Shown here piece by piece: positions 55,077 to 63,005 of a stretch of DNA of 64,000 nt. Within the stretch, counting starts at the first letter, position 1, and the number at the start of each line of letters is the position of its first letter. The DNA comes from Bin25 sp026709415 (GTDB taxonomy: Bacteria; Bacteroidota; Bacteroidia; Flavobacteriales; Flavobacteriaceae): NCBI GenBank assembly GCA_965200045.1, contig OZ241330.1, positions 1,736,001-1,800,000 of the forward strand, written 5' to 3'. Both the position numbers and the translations under genes were made by a program. The notes beneath the pieces were generated by a model. That model was not told where the DNA came from. It saw nothing but the letters and a program-made list of their open reading frames with translations, and searched no databases.

Positions 55077-56936
55077 TTATGATTTTAATTGTTTTTTATT
55101 GTTGATTTCTTCGACTAGCCATTTTCTACAACTTAGAAATGTTCTAAAGATGTGTTTAGTTGAAACTAGACTTGGAATAATACCGATGCTTTGCATTAAA
55201 AGTCGCGGTTGTGGTTGTAACCCCACAAATATATATTTGATGTTTTTTTGACTCAATTCCATCAAAACCTCTTCCAACGCGTATAGCCCCGATTGATCGA
55301 TGTAGGGAACTCGGCTCATTCTAAAGATGACCCATTTACAAGTCGAAGGAATTTGGTTTCTCAAACCGATAAAATCGGATGTGAAACCAAAAAACAAAGG
55401 ACCGTCTAAGTGTTTAATAAAAACACTTTCTAAGGTTTTTTTATCAATTCCCCTTTCATCTTTCCATGCTTTTTCTTTAACAACAGCACGGACATTGGAG
55501 TACCGTTTTGAAACATCACCCATTTTTTTCATAAAGAATATCGATGCTAAGACCAATCCAATACCAACAGCATAAACCAGATTCCAAAACACAGATAGTA
55601 TCAAAACAATAAACATGATGGTGGCTTCAGTCCTTGGTATTTTTCTTATGGCTTTCAATCCTTTAAAATCCATGACACCAATCCCAACGGTAACCAATAT
55701 CCCAGCCAAAACAGCCGCTGGAATTTCAGAGGCTACGGGTCCCAATGCAAGAAGGATGATGATTAAAACAAGAGAAGATACGATGCCTGAAAGTTTTGTT
55801 TTTCCACCAGATTGGATATTGACAACCGTCCGAATAGTTGCTCCTGCACCAGGAATCCCACCAAAAACAGCTGCCATACTATTGCCGATACCTTGACCGA
55901 CTAACTCACGATTGGACTGATGTTTGGTTTTAGTTAGATTATCAGCAATAACGGATGTCAATAGGGAATCGATAGCCCCCAAAAAGGCTAGGGTGACAGC
56001 CATAGCCACATAGGGGAGCAGTTCAAAGTAGTTAATTTGACCAAAAATTCCAATATTAAATTTTGGAAACCCTTCTGGAATTCTTTGAATCGGAGCATAT
56101 TGAATTATCCCATTACTTTGAAATATAAAGGCAAATGCACTGACTATGATCAATGCAACAAGAGTACTGGGTACAGCCGTTGTAATTCGTTTAAAACCAT
56201 AGATGATAAAAATGGTACTAAAGGCCAAAATTAATTCGATCCAACTAATGGATTGGATCGCTCTTGAAAACGCGTTTATTGTTCCAATAACTCCCGAACT
56301 ATTTTTACTAGCAATCGATTGAGCTTGACTGAGTATTTGTTCTCGTGATATTTCTCCAGCACTTTCGATGGTTTCTGTAAAATCTTCAAGTACCAAAATG
56401 CCCCTTTCGGCTTCATCAAGGATGATTTCCTCTAAAATCTGTTCTTCCGCTAAAGGAATCAAACTTTCAATGTATGGAGCATCATCTTTAACATAATATC
56501 CAAGAACAGGTTGTATTTGGGTAATTAGTATGATGACGCCGATGGCCGTCATAAACCCAGAAATCACTGGATATGGAATGTATTTGATGTATTTTCCAAA
56601 ACCCACCAATCCGAAAAGAATTTGGATCACTCCTGCTAATACAAAGACCATTAATATTAGCGGTAGAGCTTGCTCAATCACGCCATTATTAGCAGCTAAA
56701 ATAGAAGCGACGATGACCATACTCAAGGCCGTCATGGGTGCAGTAGGTCCAGAAATTTGAGTGGGAGTTCCACCAAAAAGAGCCGCTAAAAAACTAATGA
56801 CAATAGCCCCATACAATCCTGCACTGGGTCCTAAACCCGAACTCACTCCAAAAGCAAGCGCGAGGGGAAGAGCCACTATTCCAGCAGTCAAGCCACCAAA
56901 TAAATCTCCTTTAAAATGTGTGAAACTGAGTTTCAA
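55077..56936 (-). CDS. SulP-family anion transporter with STAS domain
   Basis: 619 aa: ten or more membrane helices in two inverted repeats, then a cytoplasmic STAS domain (residues about 500-600, with WVIFRMSRVPYIDQSGLYAL). Family motifs are DLFGGLTAGIVALPLALAFG and PISGPTAPMT-like QISGPTAPMTAL. A large polar insertion (about residues 145-225) with many Glu separates helices, unusual for the family. The start is TTG 56936, since TAA lies just upstream in frame. SulP proteins carry sulfate, bicarbonate or other anions; the adjacent carbonic anhydrase-like gene favours bicarbonate. Confidence 0.92.
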   Translation of the reverse strand: MKLSFTHFKGDLFGGLTAGIVALPLALAFGVSSGLGPSAGLYGAIVISFLAALFGGTPTQISGPTAPMTALSMVIVASILAANNGVIEQALPLILMVFVLAGVIQILFGLVGFGKYIKYIPYPVISGFMTAIGVIILITQIQPVLGYYVKDDAPYIESLIPLAEEQILEEIILDEAERGILVLEDFTETIESAGEISREQILSQAQSIASKNSSGVIGTINAFSRAIQSISWIELILAFSTIFIIYGFKRITTAVPSTLVALIIVSAFAFIFQSNGIIQYAPIQRIPEGFPKFNIGIFGQINYFELLPYVAMAVTLAFLGAIDSLLTSVIADNLTKTKHQSNRELVGQGIGNSMAAVFGGIPGAGATIRTVVNIQSGGKTKLSGIVSSLVLIIILLALGPVASEIPAAVLAGILVTVGIGVMDFKGLKAIRKIPRTEATIMFIVLILSVFWNLVYAVGIGLVLASIFFMKKMGDVSKRYSNVRAVVKEKAWKDERGIDKKTLESVFIKHLDGPLFFGFTSDFIGLRNQIPSTCKWVIFRMSRVPYIDQSGLYALEEVLMELSQKNIKYIFVGLQPQPRLLMQSIGIIPSLVSTKHIFRTFLSCRKWLVEEINNKKQLKS

Positions 56937-56987
56937 GGGATTAGCTTTTTATTTTTTACAAGGTGAATGATAAAACCCTCTGATTTC

Positions 56988-56995
56988 CAAACTTA
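56988..56995 (-). promoter_or_regulatory. candidate -7 element (TAAGTTTG) for the SulP/carbonic anhydrase unit
   Basis: Exact TAnnTTTG on the minus strand, 51 nt before the TTG start at 56936. The rest of the 325-nt gap 56937-57261 is AT-rich and shows no gene. Confidence 0.42.
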
Positions 56996-57261
56996 GAATA
57001 ATCATTTTCAGGCTGCGAAAATATAATACCAAGGTGAATTAACACCTGTAGTGTTATTTTAGATTTTAACAGAATTTATTTGTAAAAAAAACCTTCAATT
57101 TTAAAATGAAATGTACCATTCATCGTCTTATTGGGAGTACTATCTTTTCAAAAATTTGAAAATATTTTTTTGTCGATTCACCATAGCAGCTGTTATAATT
57201 CTTTCAAAACAAGGAATAATCGATGATGAATCTTTATCGTTTTGTTTCATTCAATGATAAT

Positions 57262-57816
57262 CTATTTCCATTTAATGTTACAACCTATGCTGGGCGTTTG
57301 TTCTTGAGAAATAGGTTTTCTAGAGAGCAAACTATTGGCTGCCTGACTTAAACTCTCACCTGTGACTTCAACATCATTTCCAGGTCTCGATTTATCAAAG
57401 CATCCCCGGTAAACCAATTCATCTTCTTCATCAAATAAATATAAATCAGGAGTGCAAGCAGCATCATATTTTTTCGCAACTTGTTGTGAATCATCATATA
57501 AATAAGGAAACCTAAAGTTTTTTTCTAAGGAAAGTTCTTTCATCTTAACGGGAGAATCTTGAGGATGTGTTTCGATATTGTTGCTGGAAATAGCAATGGT
57601 ATTAATTCCTTTGGAATGATATTTGTTCGTCCACACAACAAGCTGATCCAGAATATGAATGACATAAGGGCAATGGTTACACATGAAAATGATCAAAGTT
57701 CCTTTTTCTCCTTTTAAATCATCGAAATTGTCTGTTTTTCCGGTTACTGCATTTGGAAGCGAAAAAAAAGGTGCTTGGACACCCAATGAAAGCATGTTTG
57801 ATTCGGTTAAAGCCAT
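57262..57816 (-). CDS. thioredoxin-family protein with CxxC (peroxiredoxin-like fold)
   Basis: 184 aa, cytoplasmic. The fold is AhpC/TSA-like: LGVQAPFFSLPNAVTGK, then IIFMCNHCPYVIHI, with a CNHC redox pair instead of the lone peroxidatic Cys, and YDAACTPDLYLFDEEDELVYRG, with cis-Pro in TPD. This subgroup, thioredoxin family proteins with CNHCPYV, is widespread in bacteria but little studied. A role in thiol redox or peroxide defence is inferred. It is divergent from csaA. Confidence 0.88.
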   Translation of the reverse strand: MALTESNMLSLGVQAPFFSLPNAVTGKTDNFDDLKGEKGTLIIFMCNHCPYVIHILDQLVVWTNKYHSKGINTIAISSNNIETHPQDSPVKMKELSLEKNFRFPYLYDDSQQVAKKYDAACTPDLYLFDEEDELVYRGCFDKSRPGNDVEVTGESLSQAANSLLSRKPISQEQTPSIGCNIKWK

Positions 57817-57837
57817 TTTGGTTTAATATTTGGTCGG

Positions 57838-57845
57838 CAAAAATA
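57838..57845 (-). promoter_or_regulatory. candidate -7 element (TATTTTTG) for the thioredoxin-like gene
   Basis: Exact TAnnTTTG on the minus strand, 21 nt before ATG 57816. It faces away from the csaA element in the same short divergent region. Confidence 0.42.
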
Positions 57846-57864
57846 ATCCAATAGTGCCATTAGT

Positions 57865-57872
57865 TATTTTTG
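57865..57872 (+). promoter_or_regulatory. candidate -7 element (TATTTTTG) for csaA
   Basis: Exact TAnnTTTG, 18 nt before ATG 57891. It overlaps the TTG at 57870 that would extend the protein, so the ATG is preferred. Confidence 0.42.
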
Positions 57873-57890
57873 TCATTTAATAAAATATTA

Positions 57891-58220
57891 ATGGCGATTG
57901 ATTATTCCCACTTTCAAAAAATTGATCTTCGAGTTGGAACCATCATAGAAGCCAGTGATTTCAAAGAAGCTAGAAATCCCTCTTACAAATTAAAGATCGA
58001 TTTTGGGCCCATTGGGGTTTTGAATTCTTCAGCCCAAATCACTTTGCGTTACAAAAAAGAAGATTTGATTGGAAAACAAGTGATTAGTGTGATTAATCTT
58101 GGTTCTAAGCGGATTGCTGGATTTAAAAGCCAATGTCTTGTGCTTGGAGCAGTTTCTGGTCAAGATGTCATTCTCTTGGAGCCTCTATCGAAAATTCCAA
58201 AAGGTCAACAAGTTTTATAA
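57891..58220 (+). CDS. csaA: tRNA-binding export-related chaperone CsaA
   Basis: 109 aa homodimeric OB-fold protein of the tRNA-binding (EMAP-II/Trbp111) type. The motif IDLRVGTIIEA near the start is the classic DxRVGxI, followed by YKLKIDFGPIGVLNSSAQIT and GFKSQCLVLGA. CsaA has chaperone activity linked to protein export in Bacillus. Start ATG 57891 rather than the upstream TTG. It is convergent with the M14 peptidase. Confidence 0.92.
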   Translation: MAIDYSHFQKIDLRVGTIIEASDFKEARNPSYKLKIDFGPIGVLNSSAQITLRYKKEDLIGKQVISVINLGSKRIAGFKSQCLVLGAVSGQDVILLEPLSKIPKGQQVL

Positions 58221-58229
58221 TGATGAACA

Positions 58230-60749
58230 CTACATGAAATCACTAAAATAAATGGCATTGGTGAGGAGTCTATTAGTTCCAAACCAAAAGGCTCTAAAAT
58301 TGGTGTTGTCGGTGAAGATGATGATTTTACCATTTGATTTTTGTTGAACCTTAAAAGGGACGGACCCTTTGATGTGTTCCAAGTTTTGATCTGATATATA
58401 TCCACTGATTAATGGGTTTGAAGTATACTGAATAGGATTATGATAACTGTTTTTATCAGCTTTAACGAAAAGTGTGGTGTTTCTAAAAATGGGTAATTGA
58501 TCATGAGTGTAGCCATAATTTATTGGATGGCTACGATCAATATTGGTTTTAAAAATGGCACCCCCAATTTGCTGAGCTCCCCAAAAATTTTGTCTATCTT
58601 CAAAAGAAATATTTTCAGCCGTTGTTTCACTCTCTAGCCACTCAATATCAATCCACTCTTTTTGCTTTAACCAGTTGATCGAATCGCGATAAGCAATCAA
58701 TACACCACCTGAGTTAACAAACGATTCGATTTTTTCTTTGGAATTATTTAGGACACGTGAGCTAGTGCTTGGAATGATGAGATGTGTGTATTGTTTTAAA
58801 TCAATCTGATGGATGTAGCGCGTGTCAATTTTAGTAATAGGCGTTTCAAAACGGTAGTCAAATAAATGCCAAATTTCACCTGCATCATAACTTCTGACTC
58901 CTTGCCCTACCAGTAAAGCTATTTTGGGTTGATCAATCGTAATAAAACTGTTAGAACCTAAATCGATTTTTGAACCATAACCTGTATTAACGCCATCGAT
59001 GATAAGCTTTGTCTCATTGGCTAAAACTTTTAAGGTTTTATATAATTCTTCACTATCAAAAGTTTGAGTTTGTACTGGAATGAGTAGACTACCATAACTG
59101 TATTCTTTGCCCTGTATTTCAAACTCTTTTCGCCCCACTTTAAAATGAATTTTGGAATCGTGTAGTAGCCTCATCAATTTGGGCAGATAGTATCCCGATG
59201 AGGATACCAAATAGGCATATTTAGACTTAGAAGTCACCGTCCCAATAGGGGGTGTCAAATCTTGAATTAGATTTTCTGCTATTGCACTGTTGTCTTCAAA
59301 ACTAAAATCAACATTAAAGGAAAGTGGAAAATTCCATGCCGATACATCGTAAAATATACTGTCTTCAAACTCTGTTTGGTAATCAAAAATAGAACGAATC
59401 AAACGATGCTTCTTTTGCTCGATAGGAATGAAATAACTGGATGATTTGTCAAATCTTTTAGGACCCTTTTCAACTGATTTGTTGATGGAATAAAGTTCGA
59501 TTTCATGTTGTTTCAATAACTTGGCCAGATGATAGCTGAGGACAGGATCCTTTTCATTTCCAAAGAGGATGCCTTTTGATTTGTGCGATCGACCCATTTG
59601 AAATGAATCACTATAAAAATCTTGCAAATAGTTTAATAATTCAAGTCTCAAACTTTGAGCCGCCTCAAGCGTTGAAAGAGTGGTTGTCAGTTGATTTCTG
59701 ATAGTATAAGGAAACGTTAATACACCATGCTGGCTGTTTTGAGCATGACCTCTTGAGGAACCTTGTTCGTACAAAATGCCTATGCCCCCATTGACATCAG
59801 GATAAGTGGATCCCTTACCGTAATAAAAATCATCAAATGTTTCTTTCGAATAATATAATGAACCGATAGAATCCAAAGCTTCAACATGAAAATCCGCGAT
59901 TTTTGCAGTAAGGGTTTGATTCATTTTAGGAGTCATCGGATGGACACGACTTTTCACCCCAGGTTGAAAAAAGTAAGTTGAATTGGTGCCCATTTCATGA
60001 AAGTCTGCGATAATATTAGGATACCATTTAGTCAGTGTTTGTACTCGAGCTCGGGATTCAGGGTGTTGCAATAAAAGCCAATCTCTATTAAGATCAAACC
60101 AATAATGATTGGTTCTTCCACTAGGCCAAATTTCATGAAACTCTCGATCATTGGCATCGGGGTTTAAATAAATCGATCGATGAGAATTGACCCAATTAGA
60201 AAATCGTTGCATCCCATCAGGATTCATGCATGGATCGATAAGAATAATGGATTGATTTAGTAACTCTTTTACCTTCGGCGATTGGCTAGCAACCAAATGA
60301 TAGGCAGTTAATAGACTAGCGTTGACTCCGCTTGGTTCATTGCCATGTATTGTAAATCCTTGATAAACTACCACAGGCATATCATTGGTGTCGATGTTTT
60401 TTCCCTCTTTGGTGGTGAGGTTGTAATGCTTTTGCTGAATAGCATCCAAATTTTGATGGTTGTCTTCACTAGTGATGGTCAACAAGATTAGTGGTCGGTG
60501 TTCATAGGATTTTCCAATGGTTTCGATTTTAATTCGATCGGAAGACTCTGCTAAAGCGCTCATGTATTGTATTACTTGATCGTGGGAAACGTGCCATTGA
60601 CCAATTTGAAAGCCAAGGATTTGTTGAGGTGTTGGTATTAGCGAATCATAAGGGTGATCTTTATCCAAATAATAATCTAAAGTTACTTGGGAGTTTAGAA
60701 TGAAAGCAAAAAATACGGTTGTTGTGAATGAAATTAAAAATCGATACAT
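58230..60749 (-). CDS. secreted M14-family zinc carboxypeptidase
   Basis: 839 aa with a signal peptide (MYRFLISFTTTVFFAFILNSQ). The N-terminal M14 domain has the zinc motif HxxE in GFTIHGNEPSGVNAS, the DPCMNPDGMQRF substrate segment, the third zinc His in IADFHEMGTN and the catalytic Glu in GIGILYEQGSSRGH. The C-terminal 400 residues form a separate region including a Rossmann-like or class I glutamine-amidotransferase-like part (IALLVGQGVRSYDAGEIWHLF, with segments LLVGQGVRSYDAGE and VNSGGVLIAYRD). This two-part layout is common for Bacteroidota M14 proteins. It probably cleaves peptides in the periplasm or outside. Confidence 0.9.
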   Translation of the reverse strand: MYRFLISFTTTVFFAFILNSQVTLDYYLDKDHPYDSLIPTPQQILGFQIGQWHVSHDQVIQYMSALAESSDRIKIETIGKSYEHRPLILLTITSEDNHQNLDAIQQKHYNLTTKEGKNIDTNDMPVVVYQGFTIHGNEPSGVNASLLTAYHLVASQSPKVKELLNQSIILIDPCMNPDGMQRFSNWVNSHRSIYLNPDANDREFHEIWPSGRTNHYWFDLNRDWLLLQHPESRARVQTLTKWYPNIIADFHEMGTNSTYFFQPGVKSRVHPMTPKMNQTLTAKIADFHVEALDSIGSLYYSKETFDDFYYGKGSTYPDVNGGIGILYEQGSSRGHAQNSQHGVLTFPYTIRNQLTTTLSTLEAAQSLRLELLNYLQDFYSDSFQMGRSHKSKGILFGNEKDPVLSYHLAKLLKQHEIELYSINKSVEKGPKRFDKSSSYFIPIEQKKHRLIRSIFDYQTEFEDSIFYDVSAWNFPLSFNVDFSFEDNSAIAENLIQDLTPPIGTVTSKSKYAYLVSSSGYYLPKLMRLLHDSKIHFKVGRKEFEIQGKEYSYGSLLIPVQTQTFDSEELYKTLKVLANETKLIIDGVNTGYGSKIDLGSNSFITIDQPKIALLVGQGVRSYDAGEIWHLFDYRFETPITKIDTRYIHQIDLKQYTHLIIPSTSSRVLNNSKEKIESFVNSGGVLIAYRDSINWLKQKEWIDIEWLESETTAENISFEDRQNFWGAQQIGGAIFKTNIDRSHPINYGYTHDQLPIFRNTTLFVKADKNSYHNPIQYTSNPLISGYISDQNLEHIKGSVPFKVQQKSNGKIIIFTDNTNFRAFWFGTNRLLTNAIYFSDFM

Positions 60750-60772
60750 GAATTAGGAGTTTCGAATTATTG

Positions 60773-60780
60773 CAAATATA
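60773..60780 (-). promoter_or_regulatory. candidate -7 element (TATATTTG) for the M14 peptidase gene
   Basis: Exact TAnnTTTG on the minus strand, 23 nt before ATG 60749. Confidence 0.42.
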
Positions 60781-60781
60781 A

Positions 60782-61110
60782 ATTAAGAAGAGTCCGGTTC
60801 CCAAAGATCCGCCGGTGTTTGATAAAACCGTGCATGATTTTGGTTTTGTGAAACCCAACACCCTCTTGACCACGATCTTTCGGTTGACGAATCAAGGGGG
60901 CACGTCTTTTCAAGTGGAAAAAGCCGAAGATTCTTGCGGATTCACGGTGCCGAAGTTTGAAGCCAGAGAGTTCGAACAAAGGGAACTCATCGATGTTCCG
61001 GTGGAGATGAATGCGAGCGACCCCTGGTCAAAAAATCACCAAGCGCTATCTATACGACCTTGAGTGAAGAACCCATCGTTTTCCAACTCAAAGCTCATAT
61101 TTTGGAGTGA
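60782..61110 (+). pseudogene. DUF1573-domain protein remnant
   Basis: The frame from 60782 reads FDKTVHDFGFVKPN, then TIFRLTNQGGTSFQV and SCGFTVPKFEA, which is the DUF1573 pattern (HDFG, FxxTNxG, SCGCTVP with the second Cys changed to Phe). It has no start codon and its frame breaks near 61025; the end continues in other frames as ITKRYLYD and TTLSEEPIVFQLKAHILE up to TGA 61108-61110. A 5'-truncated gene with at least two frameshifts. The base composition looks richer in G+C than its surroundings, which hints at a foreign source. Confidence 0.65.
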
Positions 61111-61214
61111 ATAATTTGTTGAAAAAACAAGAAAGGCTACTGATGGTGGTCTTTTTTTATCCTTGTCTTTGCGTTTGGATAAAATAAAGGCCATGTTCAA
61201 CTATCTAGTGCAAC

Positions 61215-61529
61215 ATGAACGACCCCAGCCAAATGATTGTCGACAGTATGAAACCGTATCACCTCACGAAAATTGGGGTGTTTGGTTCAGTGGCACGAGG
61301 GGAAGAAAGAACGGATAGTGATGTGGATATTGCTTATTCGTTTGATGGCCATTTTGGGTTTTTTGAATTAGAAGATTTGATTGAGGATTTAGAAAAGAAG
61401 TTAAATCGAAAAATGGATTTAGTGGATTTTGATTTTTTAAACCCTCCCATTAAAGAGGATATTTTAAACGATATGATTGTATTGTGTGATGAAAGTACCA
61501 TCCCTATAGGACGACTCGCTTCGAGTTGA
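61215..61529 (+). CDS. mntA: MntA-type minimal nucleotidyltransferase antitoxin
   Basis: 104 aa. The nucleotidyltransferase motif is complete: GVFGSVARGEERTDSDVDIA, that is GSx(n)DxD, with a third acidic residue in KMDLVDFDFL. In MntA/HepT systems this protein AMPylates the HEPN toxin to silence it. Its stop is followed by, and overlaps, a HepT fragment. The start at ATG 61215 fits the usual length. It may still be active, but its partner is broken. Confidence 0.85.
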   Translation: MNDPSQMIVDSMKPYHLTKIGVFGSVARGEERTDSDVDIAYSFDGHFGFFELEDLIEDLEKKLNRKMDLVDFDFLNPPIKEDILNDMIVLCDESTIPIGRLASS

Positions 61530-61768
61530 TCGGTGAATATGTTTACAAGATGACGGACGAAGTCAAACATACGTTCCCTGAGATACCATGGGCTAAAATT
61601 GAGAATATGCGGCATCGATTAGTCTATGAATATCATCATGCTAATTTGAAGATTGTCTGGGATATCGCTAAAAACAGGGTTCCTGAATTTGAAAAAAGTT
61701 TGGATGTCATCGCTTCATTCATTAATTCGAAAAAAGATCGAGGTATGGGGTTGGGGTTTTCTCGGTAG
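61526..61768 (+). pseudogene. hepT: truncated HepT-type HEPN toxin with lost catalytic His
   Basis: The 80-codon frame starts at TTG 61526 in the middle of the usual HepT sequence (FELIGEYVYKMTDE, then FPEIPWAKIENMRHRLVYEY). About 40 N-terminal residues of HepT are missing. The HEPN RNase motif Rx4HxY reads RHRLVYEY here: the His is Tyr (TAT at 61625-61627, one transition from CAT), while the Tyr that MntA modifies remains. Inactivation by truncation and by the point change is likely. The C-terminus looks normal (IVWDIAKNRVPEFEKSL). Confidence 0.75.
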
Positions 61769-61782
61769 ACCTCATCCTTTAA

Positions 61783-61911
61783 AAACCAAAAGTCCGATCG
61801 AATGATGGGACTGGCCAACGAATACGTCATGAATTGAAACTGCAAGGTAAAGACAAACAAATTTTCATTAATTATCATCAAGAAACATGCTATTGTATCG
61901 ATGAATTATAA
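61783..61911 (+). pseudogene. possible C-terminal gene fragment
   Basis: A 42-codon frame bounded by stops reads protein-like (RSNDGTGQRIRHELKLQG, KQIFINYHQETCYCIDEL) and ends at TAA 61909-61911. It has no start codon or recognisable family. The rest of the 61769-61994 gap is empty of signal. Confidence 0.3.
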
Positions 61912-61994
61912 AAACAAGTTTTGCTAACAATACAGTCTCTAAATTAGTTTTGTAGACAATCCGATGAATACTCTATTTTTGGTATGCAATTTCA

Positions 61995-62552
61995 TTGAGC
62001 TTGAGATACATCATATCGGTACTTACTTTTTTGCTTTGCTCCCTGTTTTCATTTAGTCAATATCCAATATGGGGTGGCGTTGTATCAATTGATCTCGATT
62101 CTCAAACGATTCAATACAGAACAGCCAATAGAGATACAATAACCGTTGAACTCGAACTAAAAGTCCTCGTGAATAGATTTACGATTGAAAGAACAATTAA
62201 TACTAATGGACGTATCGTCTTTAACAAACTAAGAGGAAACCGGTTTATAGATCGAATTGATCAGGAAAACGATACTGAAAATTGGGATCAATATTTTTCT
62301 TCTAAGGACGTACTGACAACGGTAATTGAAGGTTCTTCACAAATGTTGGAATTAGAAGATCCCACCTCATTTGTCCCTTTTCGTTATGTGATCACAACGC
62401 GATATAATCAAAAAGGGGTTCCAAAATATTTTGTTCAATTGAGATTTAAAAAAACTAATTTAGAAAGGATTGAAGAGTTTGAAAACTATAAAGTCATCTT
62501 TAATGAAAAGTTTCGGCCAACTGTTGGTCAACTTCTTTCAAACTTAAACTGA
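61995..62552 (+). CDS. exported protein of unknown function
   Basis: I do not recognise the family. 185 aa starting at TTG 61995 (TTG 62001 is another option; no ATG gives the signal). The N-terminus is a signal peptide (YIISVLTFLLCSLFSFSQ). The mature part is charged and beta-rich, with several Arg/Lys and acidic pairs (RIDQENDTENWDQYF, KKTNLERIEEFENYKVIF). Its integrity among decayed neighbours suggests it is expressed. Confidence 0.65.
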   Translation: MSLRYIISVLTFLLCSLFSFSQYPIWGGVVSIDLDSQTIQYRTANRDTITVELELKVLVNRFTIERTINTNGRIVFNKLRGNRFIDRIDQENDTENWDQYFSSKDVLTTVIEGSSQMLELEDPTSFVPFRYVITTRYNQKGVPKYFVQLRFKKTNLERIEEFENYKVIFNEKFRPTVGQLLSNLN

Positions 62553-62589
62553 TCTTATTTTTCACATCTTTTCAGAACCAATAATGAAA

Positions 62590-62598
62590 GGGGGGGGG
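62590..62598 (+). repeat. homopolymer of nine G
   Basis: Nine consecutive G in an AT-rich intergenic stretch (62553-62705). It lies within a short frame beginning ATG 62585. Such tracts slip readily during replication. No intact gene depends on it here. Confidence 0.9.
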
Positions 62599-62705
62599 AT
62601 TATATACTCAAGTGCCAAGGTTTGATTCAAATGATGATCGAACGAAATGGTTTCAAGCCAAATGAACTTTTGACCATGACGATCATTCATTTATAATTTT
62701 GTCGT

Positions 62706-63005
62706 ATGAAAAAACCGACAAACATTTCTGAACTATTTCCGAAACATTTATTTTGGGATGTGAAAATGAGTCGATTAGATGTGGTGGAAGATAAAGACTT
62801 GATTATCCCCAGAGGGTTATATGCGACATCCAAACAATCGTTTGAGAAAGACATCCAACGATTGGAGCAACTCTATTCCAAAAAAGAGATTTTGGACGTT
62901 TTACGACAAACGAAAGAAAAAATCAGTAATCAAGTGTGTTTGATGGTGGCCTCTCGATACCAAGTCCAACCGTTTTTAAGATGGGGTGTTTATGGAGGCG
63001 GTTGA
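62706..63005 (+). CDS. DUF6922-family protein, likely antitoxin partner of AbiEii-type toxin
   Basis: 99 aa. Opening ISELFPKHLFWDVKMSRLDV matches the DUF6922 pattern (LFPKHLFWDxD), and ERLYSKKEILDVLRQTKE-like helices follow (EQLYSKKEILDVLRQTKEKI). Proteins of this family usually lie directly before AbiEii-type nucleotidyltransferases. Here its 3' end overlaps the start of such a gene (ATG 62992) by 14 nt. The toxin is destroyed. The C-terminus QPFLRWGVYGGG looks slightly shortened compared with relatives. Confidence 0.7.
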   Translation: MKKPTNISELFPKHLFWDVKMSRLDVVEDKDLIIPRGLYATSKQSFEKDIQRLEQLYSKKEILDVLRQTKEKISNQVCLMVASRYQVQPFLRWGVYGGG

